From Candidatus Zixiibacteriota bacterium (GTDB taxonomy: Bacteria; Zixibacteria; MSB-5A5; JAABVY01), in contig JAABVY010000241.1 of assembly GCA_011777135.1 (NCBI GenBank), forward strand, positions 1,146 through 9,037: a stretch of DNA of 7,892 nt, read 5' to 3'. Within the stretch, counting starts at the first letter, position 1; every line of letters begins with the position of its first letter. The notes under the pieces were generated by a model. That model did no database searches. It was not told the DNA's origin and was given only the letters and a program-made list of their open reading frames with translations. The position numbers were made by a program, and so were the translations under genes. Of the stretch, positions 1-6,747 are shown piece after piece.

Positions 1-1217
1 TTCTGCTTGACCTTACCGATTAAACCAACAAGACCTTCGGCTCCTGTGGTTACCTGACTCCTGTGGGTTTTGACCACATACCTGACTGCAAAGCCGAAGA
101 AACCGACGAATACTATTACAACGGCGGCGATTACATACCACGATACCCGCAGGTATGGTTCAGGTGAATCTATCAGCATAACGCCTCCCAGTACTAGAGA
201 GACTATTCCTCCGATGGTAAGGATTCCATATGATGGAACCTTGATCTCGAGTAGAAATAGTATTATTGAAAACAAGATTAATAGCAAACCCGCATAATTT
301 ATGGGCAGGGTCTGGAATGAGAAGAAGGCCAGTATAATACAGATTCCTCCTACTACGCCAGGCAATATTGCTCCGGGATTATACAGCTCCAGAACCAGCC
401 CCAGCCCTCCCAGCGAAAAGAGTAGAAAAGCAATATTGGGATTAGTGATAATCTCAAGAAATTTTTCAGAGAATGTCTTTTTGACCTCGGTCTTCACTGC
501 ACCAGCGGTATTGAGCACATGATAGCCCATTGAGACTTCCACTTCCATGCCATCGATTTTCTCCAGCAGCTCGTTGACATTCTCGGCCACCAGATCGACC
601 ACATTGGAATCGACAGCTTCATGGCTCGAAATCGAGACTGCCTCACGGATGGCGCGTTCAATCCAGGCCTCATTTCGGCCTCGTTTATGGGCTACCGCCA
701 CCATATTGGCAACTGCGTCATTGGTAACCTTCTTATACATGGTGGAGTCCATCTCCGAACCCATGGAAACCACCGAGGCGGAACCCATGCTGGTGGCAGG
801 GGCCATGGCGGCGATATGCCCGCTGTAGGTTATATATGCGCCGGCCGATGCTGCGCGCGCACCTTGCGGGTAAACATACACAACCACCGGTACGTTGGCA
901 TTCATGATTTCCTGGATGATCTTCCAGGTCGATTCGGTCAATCCCCCCGGAGTATTCAAGAGGATTATAAACGCTTCGGCGTTTTCCTTTTCGGATTTCT
1001 TTATGCCTTTTTCAATAAGCTGAACCGTTATCGGTCCGATTGCCCCATCTATAGTCAAGAGCTTGACCATACCCTGGCCCTCGGCCCGGGCGGTATCTTT
1101 CTGGACTGCCGTGTCGGACTTGATTATATCGGTCAAGTCGGGGATTTCGGTCTGGGCCGCAAGGCCCGCCATGAAAATCCCGATCATCCCGCACATTAGA
1201 AATATTTTCTTGAGCAT
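1..1217 (-). CDS. nfeD: NfeD-family membrane-bound serine protease (C-terminus cut by window edge)
   Basis: 405 codons are visible, from an ATG at 1217 preceded by AGAGG five bases upstream. Residues 1-21 form a signal peptide (basic MLKK, hydrophobic core, likely cleavage after AGLAA). Residues 50-245 are a ClpP/crotonase-like protease domain: LLNTPGGL at 86-93, GARAASAGAYI at 119-129 with probable nucleophile Ser124, and MAPATSMGSA at 138-147. Lys163, 39 residues after Ser124, matches the catalytic Lys of the archaeal 1510-N protease. Five hydrophobic segments follow (about 262-281, 284-301, 307-326, 331-350, 359-382). The soluble OB-fold NfeD domain begins near 390 and is lost at the edge; family lengths of about 430-460 suggest 30-60 residues are missing. 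The family acts in membrane-protein quality control, usually with a neighbouring slipin/stomatin; any partner gene would lie left of the window. Family call is firm; the substrate is unknown. Confidence 0.93.
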   Translation of the reverse strand, partial: MLKKIFLMCGMIGIFMAGLAAQTEIPDLTDIIKSDTAVQKDTARAEGQGMVKLLTIDGAIGPITVQLIEKGIKKSEKENAEAFIILLNTPGGLTESTWKIIQEIMNANVPVVVYVYPQGARAASAGAYITYSGHIAAMAPATSMGSASVVSMGSEMDSTMYKKVTNDAVANMVAVAHKRGRNEAWIERAIREAVSISSHEAVDSNVVDLVAENVNELLEKIDGMEVEVSMGYHVLNTAGAVKTEVKKTFSEKFLEIITNPNIAFLLFSLGGLGLVLELYNPGAILPGVVGGICIILAFFSFQTLPINYAGLLLILFSIILFLLEIKVPSYGILTIGGIVSLVLGGVMLIDSPEPYLRVSWYVIAAVVIVFVGFFGFAVRYVVKTHRSQVTTGAEGLVGLIGKVKQ

Positions 1218-1260
1218 TGAAACCTCTAGGTTTGATTCATACTATGGCTAACCAGTTAAA

Positions 1261-1287
1261 ATTGAACAAATAGCCTTGATTTGTCAA
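1261..1287 (-). promoter_or_regulatory. candidate promoter of nfeD
   Basis: On the minus strand a perfect -35 box TTGACA (1282-1287) is followed after 15 bases by TTCAAT (1261-1266), a 4/6 match to the -10 consensus. This would start transcription about 35-40 bases upstream of the nfeD ATG. The spacer is short and the -10 weak, so the call rests mainly on the -35 box. The 186-bp gap to the upstream peptidase gene favours nfeD having its own promoter. Confidence 0.35.
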
Positions 1288-1403
1288 CTAAAACCAGCAA
1301 TACCCGCATTATAAAATGGGCTAAGTATGAATATTCGTTTTTTATATTAATTACCGGTAAAAGTAATTTTTATTCTAAAAATTCTACCTTTTGAAAGTCA
1401 TGT

Positions 1404-3257
1404 TCATTTGAGATGTTCTTTAAAGAAATCTACCATGGTACGGTACATTTCCAGACGATTTTCCAATTTGCTGGCTCCATGACCCTCATCCGGAAATATC
1501 AACGAATCTACCTCTCCGCCCTGAGCTTTAAGTTCGCTGATTATCTGGCGAGCCTCGCCGACAGGCACCCGCGGGTCGTTTTCTCCGTGAATGACCAGGA
1601 GCGGGGCCTGGATTTTGTCCACCTTATGAATTGGGCTGATCGATCTGAGAAACTCGCGGTCGGAAAGAGGTCCATATTCGGATTCGCGGAATGCCCGGCG
1701 GTATTCCGCCGTATTCTCCAGGAACGTCTCAAAATTAACGATGCCGATATAATTCATGGCCGCGGCAAACAGATCGGGATATTCGGTTATCAGGGCCATG
1801 ACCATATATCCCCCGTAGGAGCCGCCCTTGACACCCAGCATATCGGAAGACGTGTAACCATTCTCTATCAGCCATCTGGCGCCTGCCGCGCCGTCAGCCA
1901 CAGCGTCAAGACGATTTTTATAATTGTCCATATCCAGATATTCTTTCCCGTAACCCTCAGATCCGCGCACATTAGGAGCCATTATACCGAAACCGTGCGC
2001 CAGAAGATAATTTAGATTCCGGCTGAATTTGGGCCTGAACTGACCCTCTGGGCCGCCATGAAATTCCATTATGAAAGGGATAGGTCCTCCGGAATAATCT
2101 TTCGGCAGGTATAGAAATGCCGGAATCTCAAGGCCGTCAAATGACTCATACTTGATCAGTTTGGGCTCGACAAATTCTGATATATCAATTCCCATTGTGG
2201 AGACATTGGTCACCCTCGTGCCCATTTCCCGATATGGATTCCAGACCCAGGCATTGGGGGCATGGTTGGCGTTATGAAATGAAAACAGGAAGCGCCCGTC
2301 TGCGGTGAAACCGCCAAATGAATACAGGCCGTTCATACTCGGAACAGGAAGCATATCAGCTGTTACCAGGTCCTTTAGATTGGGCCGATCGTATCCTTCT
2401 TCGTTGATTGTCCAGAAAAGATAACGGCCGTCATCTGAGAGTGCCGACGATTCGCATTCCCATTTCTGGTTCGGATTCAGAAAAGTGATTTCGTTGGTCA
2501 TCACATTCATTTCTGCAATTCGTGTAACGCCGTCCGGAGTATTGTTGGTGGTTAGATAGGCAGTTTTGAAGTCCGGAGTGAGCTTCATGAATGGATACAA
2601 GTATTCGCCTTCATGGGGAGTCAATAATTCCTGTGTGCCGCTCTGCAAATCCAGCAGATAGTAATTGTTGTCACGGCTGCTTACTGCCGATTTGTAGAGA
2701 AGCTTTTTGCCGTCCTCGCTGACCTGAACGGGCACACTCCAGCCCTCTCTTTCCTTGACCAGAAGAGGTTTCCCGTCGGGAAGCTCGAGCTTATAGATGA
2801 AGAAAGCCTTCAAATTTCCCATATTGGAGGAGAAGTAAATGAAATCGTCATCTTTGGACCAGACCACTCCGCCGAAGCGGGCATCAGGCCTGTCAATAAG
2901 CTGTTTAATCCTCCCGGTTTCGGTATCGAGAAGGTACAGCTGGGCATCCTCGTCACCGCCTTCCGCAGCGCCCACTATGGCATAGTAGGAGTCGTTCGAA
3001 AGGCTGTACCAGTTTATGCCGTCTTCAAATGACGTCAGCTGATAGGGCCATCCGCCTTCAGTAATCCTGAAGACCTGTCGGGCATTTGTGTATGATGGCG
3101 ACAGGAAAACTCGGCGGCCGTCCTTTGAGATCGCTATATTGGTAACATAGCCGATCTGCATAAATCTCTCGATATCGGGAATATATTCTCCCTCGAAAAA
3201 ATCGTTGAGACGCTTTTCAGTGGCAGCCATGCCGTTTTGTTCTTTTTCCCTGTTCAA
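1404..3257 (-). CDS. S9-family (DPP4/acylaminoacyl-peptidase-like) serine peptidase, 5' end frameshifted
   Basis: The 617-residue frame has an N-terminal beta-propeller of WD40/PD40-like blades (about 30-350; repeated patterns such as DGRRVFLSP, DDFIYFSS, DGRYLFWT, DGRFLFSF). A C-terminal alpha/beta hydrolase (about 360-617) follows. Catalytic features: an oxyanion-type EFHGGPEG segment, nucleophile Ser480 in GGSYGGYM, Asp561 in HGENDPRVP and His593 in DEGHG. The triad order and spacing are those of prolyl-oligopeptidase relatives, which remove short peptides from N-termini or cleave small peptides. The frame opens only at a TTG (3257) without a ribosome site; the next ATG is codon 10 (3230). 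Upstream in another frame are a strong Shine-Dalgarno, ATG and lipoprotein signal, so the true start is probably 3330 with one base wrongly gained near 3234-3247. Removing it gives a 641-residue lipoprotein with acylated Cys24, so the enzyme probably sits in the periplasm or on a membrane face. Family certain; exact substrate unknown. Confidence 0.93.
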   Translation of the reverse strand: MNREKEQNGMAATEKRLNDFFEGEYIPDIERFMQIGYVTNIAISKDGRRVFLSPSYTNARQVFRITEGGWPYQLTSFEDGINWYSLSNDSYYAIVGAAEGGDEDAQLYLLDTETGRIKQLIDRPDARFGGVVWSKDDDFIYFSSNMGNLKAFFIYKLELPDGKPLLVKEREGWSVPVQVSEDGKKLLYKSAVSSRDNNYYLLDLQSGTQELLTPHEGEYLYPFMKLTPDFKTAYLTTNNTPDGVTRIAEMNVMTNEITFLNPNQKWECESSALSDDGRYLFWTINEEGYDRPNLKDLVTADMLPVPSMNGLYSFGGFTADGRFLFSFHNANHAPNAWVWNPYREMGTRVTNVSTMGIDISEFVEPKLIKYESFDGLEIPAFLYLPKDYSGGPIPFIMEFHGGPEGQFRPKFSRNLNYLLAHGFGIMAPNVRGSEGYGKEYLDMDNYKNRLDAVADGAAGARWLIENGYTSSDMLGVKGGSYGGYMVMALITEYPDLFAAAMNYIGIVNFETFLENTAEYRRAFRESEYGPLSDREFLRSISPIHKVDKIQAPLLVIHGENDPRVPVGEARQIISELKAQGGEVDSLIFPDEGHGASKLENRLEMYRTMVDFFKEHLK

Positions 3258-3330
3258 CGCACCCGATGATCAGTATTGATACCATTATGTATATGAGCAC
3301 TATAGATGCGATTGACCTGATCTTAAACAT
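3217..3330 (-). CDS. Lipoprotein signal segment, out of frame with the S9 peptidase
   Basis: This 37-codon frame starts at an ATG (3330) four bases after AAGGAGG. It encodes MFKIR, a hydrophobic stretch and a lipobox ending IIGC (Cys24), then runs on in frame +0 until a TGA at 3217-3219 inside the peptidase gene. The peptidase frame is offset by one base and is itself closed by a TGA just upstream of its TTG. Deleting one A from the run at 3243-3247 (or from 3234-3237) fuses the signal to the peptidase with a natural linker. It is best read as the real 5' end of the peptidase gene, split by a one-base insertion (sequencing or assembly error, or a true mutation). A separate leader peptide with translational reinitiation at 3230 is a weaker alternative. 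Confidence 0.8.
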   Translation of the reverse strand: MFKIRSIASIVLIYIMVSILIIGCVEQGKRTKRHGCH

Positions 3331-3334
3331 TTAT

Positions 3335-3341
3335 CCTCCTT
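3335..3341 (-). promoter_or_regulatory. Shine-Dalgarno deciding the peptidase start
   Basis: AAGGAGG on the minus strand lies four bases before the ATG at 3330. It is the strongest ribosome site in the window. No comparable site precedes the TTG at 3257 or the ATG at 3230, which supports translation of this gene beginning at 3330. Confidence 0.8.
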
Positions 3342-3526
3342 GGATTTTCACGCAGCATGTGCAAGAGCCGCTTAATCATATATTATGCTGATACGAGGCT
3401 TTTGTTGCATATAAGCGTGCAGACCAATCTCCGGGCCTGATTTATTGCTATTACGGTCCTCAAAATTCTCATAAGCAAAGCAGGAAAATAACAATATTTT
3501 TAAGCTGAATCAAATCAAATTTCCGC

Positions 3527-3553
3527 TTGACAAGATGCCTGCATGGATATACT
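3527..3553 (+). promoter_or_regulatory. candidate upstream promoter for prs-rplY
   Basis: A perfect TTGACA (3527-3532) is followed after 15 bases by TATACT (3548-3553). The spacer is shorter than the usual 16-18 but both boxes are strong. It contains a small inverted repeat, ATGC-CT-GCAT (3535-3544). Use of this promoter would give a leader of about 120 bases before the prs start at 3679. Confidence 0.45.
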
Positions 3554-3604
3554 AAGAAGGTTGATTTTAACGTACTCCAGGATGGCTGGTCATGCAGTTT
3601 TCCG

Positions 3605-3632
3605 TTGCATTTTGGGGAATGTTGTATATATT
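3605..3632 (+). promoter_or_regulatory. candidate downstream promoter for prs-rplY
   Basis: TTGCAT (3605-3610) and TATATT (3627-3632) are separated by 16 bases. This would give a leader of about 40 bases ahead of prs. It may act as a second start site; the sequence alone does not show which of the two is used. Confidence 0.35.
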
Positions 3633-3678
3633 AGGAAATTGTTTTTTTGGGCGGATATGGGAGGTAAAGGAATAAGGT

Positions 3679-4620
3679 ATGCCGGACCAGATAAAATTAC
3701 TGACAGGAACAGCAAATCTGCCTCTGGCAGAGCGGGTTGCAAACTATATCGGTATTCCGCTGACCCAGCGGGAGATCAAGCATTTTTCCGACGGTGAGAT
3801 TTTCGTTAAGATCGATGAAAATGTCAGGGGAACCGATGTTTTCATCATCCAGCCCACCAATCCGCCGGCAGAGAATATTATGGAGCTTCTGATTATGGTG
3901 GAAGCCTGCCGCAGGGCCTCTGCTTCAAGGATCACGGCCGTCATACCGTATTATGGCTATGCCCGGCAGGACCGCAAAAGCCAGCCCCGTGTGGCCATAA
4001 CTGCCAAACTGCTGGCGAATCTGATAACCGCGGCCGGTGCGGATCGCGTCGTAACCATGGATTTACATGTCTCCCAGATTCAGGGCTTTTTCGATATACC
4101 CTCTGACCATCTTTATGCCTCCAACCTGTTCTATAATCATTTCAGGATGCGGGGAATGACTGATGTAGTGGTGGTGACGCCGGATGTCGGTTCAATCAAG
4201 ATCGCCAGAGCTTTCGCCAACAGCCTGCAGTGTGGTCTGGCGATCATAGATAAGCGGAGACCGGAACCCAACAAGTCGGAAGTCCTGAATATCATCGGAG
4301 ATGTAAAAGATAAGACCATTATCATCCGTGATGATATGGTGGATACGGCCGGGACGCTATGTGATGCGGCTCGTGCGGTGCTGGAAAATGGCGGGGCTCG
4401 TGATGTCTACGCCTGCGCCACTCATGGCGTCTTTTCCGGCGAATCTTTGCAGCGTATAATTAATTCCCCGATCAAGGAACTTATCGTTACAGATACAATT
4501 GATTCAACCGGGAAGAACCTTCCGGATAAAATCAAGGTTTTAACAACGGCCGAGATATTCGGTGAGGCGATCAGGAGAATTTCAAACAAGGAATCGATTT
4601 CTATACTTTTTGACAGATAA
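3679..4620 (+). CDS. prs: Ribose-phosphate pyrophosphokinase (PRPP synthetase)
   Basis: The 313-residue cytoplasmic enzyme transfers pyrophosphate from ATP to ribose 5-phosphate. The PRPP made feeds purine, pyrimidine, histidine, tryptophan and NAD synthesis. Length and motifs are those of bacterial class I enzymes: FSDGEIFVKIDENVRG at 36-51, ATP-binding PYYGYARQDRK at 90-100, MDLH with His130 then QIQGFFDIPSDHL at 133-145, flexible catalytic loop KRRPEPNKSE at 192-201 (Lys192, Arg194), and the ribose-5-phosphate/PRPP loop DDMVDTAGT at 218-226. The segment PDVGSIKIARAFA (168-180) replaces the commoner DVGGVxRAR but keeps the fold positions. The ATG at 3679 has AAAGGA seven bases upstream and agrees with the family N-terminus. 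rplY follows after 17 bases, so the two are almost certainly cotranscribed. Confidence 0.98.
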   Translation: MPDQIKLLTGTANLPLAERVANYIGIPLTQREIKHFSDGEIFVKIDENVRGTDVFIIQPTNPPAENIMELLIMVEACRRASASRITAVIPYYGYARQDRKSQPRVAITAKLLANLITAAGADRVVTMDLHVSQIQGFFDIPSDHLYASNLFYNHFRMRGMTDVVVVTPDVGSIKIARAFANSLQCGLAIIDKRRPEPNKSEVLNIIGDVKDKTIIIRDDMVDTAGTLCDAARAVLENGGARDVYACATHGVFSGESLQRIINSPIKELIVTDTIDSTGKNLPDKIKVLTTAEIFGEAIRRISNKESISILFDR

Positions 4621-4637
4621 TAATTTAAGGAGTTAAT

Positions 4638-5336
4638 GTGAAAGAGAATTTATTAAGCGCGGAAGTGCGTCAGGATACAGGAAAAGGAGCTGCCCGGAAG
4701 CTGCGCGCCAAAGGTATTATTCCCGCAGTAATGTATGGTGAGGACACTGATCCGGTGCCGCTGTCGATTTCTGATTATGATTTCAGTAAACTGATATCTA
4801 AGGCTGCCCGAAGCTCCATGATTATCGATCTGACTGTGGGAGATTCTGAGCCGCAGAAGGTGATCATCAGGGAGGTTCAAACAGATCCGGTATCATCCAA
4901 AATCAACTGTGTCGATTTCAAGAAAATCTCTATGGATAAGGAGATCACGCTCTTGCTTCCAATTACATTGGTGGGAACTCCTGTGGGAGTCAAAGATCAG
5001 GGCGGAATTCTTCAGACCATTCGGCGTGAAATCGAAATCTCCTGCCTGCCGGGGAATATTCCCGAGAAGGTCGAACTCAATGTTTCTGAACTAAGCATCG
5101 GCGACAGCCTGCATTATGAGGATATCAAGCTGGAAGGTGTCGAAGTTATTTCAGACCCCGAACTCACTGTAGCGACCGTTGTCGCTCCCACGGTTATGAA
5201 GGAGAAGGTAGAAGCGGTTGAAGGCGAAGAGCTCGAAGAGGGTGAAGAGGTAGAAGCGGCCGAAGGTGAGGAAGAAGGAGCCGAACCTGAAGTCATCGGA
5301 GAAAAAGGCAAGGAAGAAGAAAAAGAGAAAGAATAA
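4638..5336 (+). CDS. rplY: 50S ribosomal protein L25/general stress protein Ctc, long form with acidic tail
   Basis: This 232-residue L25/TL5/Ctc-type protein binds 5S rRNA in the central protuberance of the large ribosomal subunit. Residues 1-90 are the L25 domain, with TGKGAARKLRAKGIIPAVMYG at 14-34 and IREVQTDP near 76-83. Residues 95-185 are the extra beta domain of the Ctc/TL5 form (GVKDQGGILQ near 116-125). The tail 187-232 is low complexity, with 22 Glu in 46 residues. The start is a GTG five bases after AAGGAG; an ATG two bases earlier meets an immediate stop, so GTG is preferred. It lies 17 bases after prs, the classic prs-ctc pairing. The usual third gene, pth, is absent: a terminator follows and the next gene is on the other strand. 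Confidence 0.96.
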   Translation: MKENLLSAEVRQDTGKGAARKLRAKGIIPAVMYGEDTDPVPLSISDYDFSKLISKAARSSMIIDLTVGDSEPQKVIIREVQTDPVSSKINCVDFKKISMDKEITLLLPITLVGTPVGVKDQGGILQTIRREIEISCLPGNIPEKVELNVSELSIGDSLHYEDIKLEGVEVISDPELTVATVVAPTVMKEKVEAVEGEELEEGEEVEAAEGEEEGAEPEVIGEKGKEEEKEKE

Positions 5337-5367
5337 ATCAGACATAATAATCAATCTGAATATTCAA

Positions 5368-5400
5368 GGCCGGGCAATAAGCCCGGCCATTTTTTATTTT
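5368..5400 (+). terminator. Rho-independent terminator of prs-rplY
   Basis: A perfect 8-bp GC-rich stem, GGCCGGGC (5368-5375) and GCCCGGCC (5381-5388), closes a five-base AATAA loop. It is followed by A and a run of T with one A in it. It lies 31 bases after the rplY stop and ends the operon. Confidence 0.93.
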
Positions 5401-5406
5401 TCCATT

Positions 5407-5434
5407 AAAAAAAGCCCTCCGAGGGTGGAGGGCT
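5407..5434 (-). terminator. Rho-independent terminator of the repeat lipoprotein gene
   Basis: Read on the minus strand, AGCCCTCC (5434-5427) pairs with GGAGGGCT (5420-5413) across a six-base loop and is followed by a T-run (5413-5407). It lies 24 bases beyond the lipoprotein stop codon. Together with the plus-strand terminator 18 bases away it makes a back-to-back pair insulating two convergent genes. Confidence 0.92.
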
Positions 5435-5458
5435 CCTGCGAAGCAGATTGGTGAGGTT

Positions 5459-6541
5459 TTAATTGCAGTATTGCTTCCATATTCCATGGAAGAATCCTCT
5501 GGCTTGTTTTGGGACCTTATCAGTAGCGCCAGAGGTAGGCATACTGCCTCTATGGTGTGATACCCAATTTCCGTTCAAAGTTCCAAGATTTCTTAGACTT
5601 GCGCTAAAATAATTCCCGTCGAACCATCCTGCGCTTTCAATTTCATCCACGCTTGCGTCGAATCCCCAGTTGCCCCTCAGGAATCCCTGGAAACGGCCGA
5701 GATGGTTGATCCATTTACCGAAGAACAGCTTCTCACCTTCAGAATTTACTCCCCAATGGCCTTTGACATGGCCAAGGAACAAGCCGTCAAGAGAGAGGAA
5801 ACGCCCATAGAACTGCCCATAGATTCGCTGGTAACCGCTCCGTATCCAGCGGCCCTCAAGATAGCCTTCAGGACAATCCAGGCGCCACAACTTCTCCGCC
5901 TCAATGAAGACCTTGTTTCCGAGGTTGTCGACATCCACCGTCTCAGACAGGGAGTCCAATTCTGAAAGTGCAAAGGTTCGGCTGAAAGGACCGGTTTCGA
6001 AGACGACCTGGGTCGTGGCCGGATCGGTCACTGAGTTTCGGAAATACAGGAAGACCTGGATGCCGTCATAATGAACGCTTGTGAATGAAACCCATTCCAA
6101 AAATCGGCAACTTATCCGTGGTCTCACTAAGTAGTCCTGGAGAGGTTCAAAAAGAACTTTATTGATTACTCTGATACAACCGGTGTCAACGGTCAGCGAT
6201 CCAGACCAATCAGTGAGGGATGTTATGGTAGGATCATACTCTAACATCCCCCACAAGATTCTCATCGAGTAAACCGAGACATCCGGTTCGCCTTGTATTG
6301 AATCAAGGTCATTGAAACGATTCAGTTCAGAGGAAACAACTTCTGGTTCCGGGAAGTTTCTACTGATTTCCTCATCTCCAAAAGCAGGCGCCTCGTCAGT
6401 TGGACTATACCCGCCAAAGAAATCGTCCATATTAAGGAAGCTGCTTTCGGCATCATTGGATGCTGAATTGTCTGAACAACCAGTCAGTATAAAAAGCCCA
6501 GCGAGAGTCAACGCCAGGGTTATTATAATCGCTTTCTTCAC
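5459..6541 (-). CDS. Uncharacterised lipoprotein with C-terminal Gly-aromatic repeats
   Basis: I do not recognise this 360-residue protein as a named family. It starts at GTG with AAGGAG eight bases upstream. Residues 1-22 are a clear lipoprotein signal (MKKA, hydrophobic core, lipobox ILTGC, acylated Cys22), so it should be anchored in a membrane facing the periplasm or cell surface. Residues 23-90 are Ser/Asp/Glu/Pro-rich and probably an extended linker. Residues 91-215 look like a folded beta-rich module (ILWGMLEYDP, DWSG at 111-114, FEPLQDYLV, then EWVSFTSVHYDGIQVFLYF). Residues 226-354 carry repeats of the form G-x-[FLW]-x-G ending in GxW: EGRW, GLFLGHVKGHWG, FFGKW, GRFQGFLRGNWG, GWFDGNY, GTLNGNW, GFFHGIW. 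This resembles MORN-like short beta repeats without matching that motif exactly. It has its own sigma-54-like promoter and terminator, so it is a single-gene unit divergent from a histidine kinase. Function unknown. Confidence 0.88.
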   Translation of the reverse strand: MKKAIIITLALTLAGLFILTGCSDNSASNDAESSFLNMDDFFGGYSPTDEAPAFGDEEISRNFPEPEVVSSELNRFNDLDSIQGEPDVSVYSMRILWGMLEYDPTITSLTDWSGSLTVDTGCIRVINKVLFEPLQDYLVRPRISCRFLEWVSFTSVHYDGIQVFLYFRNSVTDPATTQVVFETGPFSRTFALSELDSLSETVDVDNLGNKVFIEAEKLWRLDCPEGYLEGRWIRSGYQRIYGQFYGRFLSLDGLFLGHVKGHWGVNSEGEKLFFGKWINHLGRFQGFLRGNWGFDASVDEIESAGWFDGNYFSASLRNLGTLNGNWVSHHRGSMPTSGATDKVPKQARGFFHGIWKQYCN

Positions 6542-6574
6542 TTTTAGAACTCCTTAACTATAAATGTCACTTCA

Positions 6575-6586
6575 TACGCCAGCGTA
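6575..6586 (-). repeat. Short inverted repeat in the lipoprotein leader
   Basis: TACGC and GCGTA flank two bases, forming a 12-bp near-palindrome between the predicted sigma-54 start (about 6605) and the lipoprotein start codon. It could be an operator half-site pair or a minor RNA hairpin; nothing in the sequence decides which. Confidence 0.4.
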
Positions 6587-6614
6587 CATTCTCTTATCAT
6601 CCATCCGTTTTTTA

Positions 6615-6632
6615 ATGCAGATGCTGTGCCAA
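6615..6632 (-). promoter_or_regulatory. Sigma-54 (-24/-12) promoter of the lipoprotein gene
   Basis: On the minus strand TTGGCAC (6632-6626) is followed by CTGCAT (6620-6615). The invariant GG (6630-6629) and GC (6618-6617) are exactly ten bases apart. Against the consensus TGGCACG-N4-TTGCA only two positions differ (A for G at the end of the -24 box, C for T at the start of the -12 box). It predicts a start near 6605 and a leader of about 64 bases. No good sigma-70 promoter is visible closer to the gene. Promoters of this kind need an AAA+ activator bound upstream. Confidence 0.65.
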
Positions 6633-6679
6633 ATTTGAATAGTCCTTATATCTTTATGTCTTATAATGAATTTGCTGTC

Positions 6680-6694
6680 TGGCGCAATCCTCGC
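6680..6694 (+). promoter_or_regulatory. weak sigma-54-like sequence facing the kinase
   Basis: TGGCGC (6680-6685) and TCGC (6691-6694) place GG and GC ten bases apart on the plus strand. Three of the remaining consensus positions differ. It would start transcription near 6706, about 105 bases before the kinase. It is much poorer than the minus-strand site and may be chance. Confidence 0.2.
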
Positions 6695-6747
6695 GGCGTG
6701 GAATTGGCCATGAAATGAACAATGCTGAACGTAAATTTATGTGCAGA

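Larger units (their letters stand above)
3331..3678. other. Divergent intergenic region between the peptidase and prs
   Basis: These 348 bases hold no supported gene; the short frame beginning near 3543 overlaps prs in the wrong phase. The peptidase side has its Shine-Dalgarno and a weak promoter candidate on the minus strand (TGCAAC at 3404-3409, 18-base spacer, TAATAT at 3380-3385). The prs side has two promoter candidates listed separately. I see no recognisable riboswitch or tRNA and no terminator hairpin. The T-run near 3641-3648 has no convincing stem before it. Confidence 0.6.

Noticed and set aside
621..1199. A 192-codon plus-strand open frame
   Set aside because: It lies wholly opposite the protease domain of nfeD, whose motifs are unmistakable, and has no domain features of its own.
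1349..1383. Two overlapping AT-rich inverted repeats (AATTAC/GTAATT and AATTTTT/AAAAATT) downstream of the peptidase stop
   Set aside because: The stems are short and almost all A/T. There is no proper T-run on the minus strand after them, so I do not call a terminator or attenuator.
1413..2015. A 200-codon plus-strand open frame
   Set aside because: It is the antisense shadow of the S9 hydrolase domain, which carries the intact catalytic triad.
3553..3678. Possible riboswitch or attenuator in the prs leader, suggested by the T-run near 3641-3648
   Set aside because: No stable stem precedes the T-run and no known aptamer core is recognisable; the best pairing found is only four base pairs.
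3543..3797. An 84-codon plus-strand frame starting before prs
   Set aside because: It overlaps the first 40 codons of prs in another phase, lacks a ribosome site and has no family features.
6656..6718. A 20-codon frame starting ATG TCT in the kinase-lipoprotein intergenic region
   Set aside because: It has no ribosome site, no recognisable sequence, and overlaps the weak sigma-54-like element; frames of this size are expected by chance.
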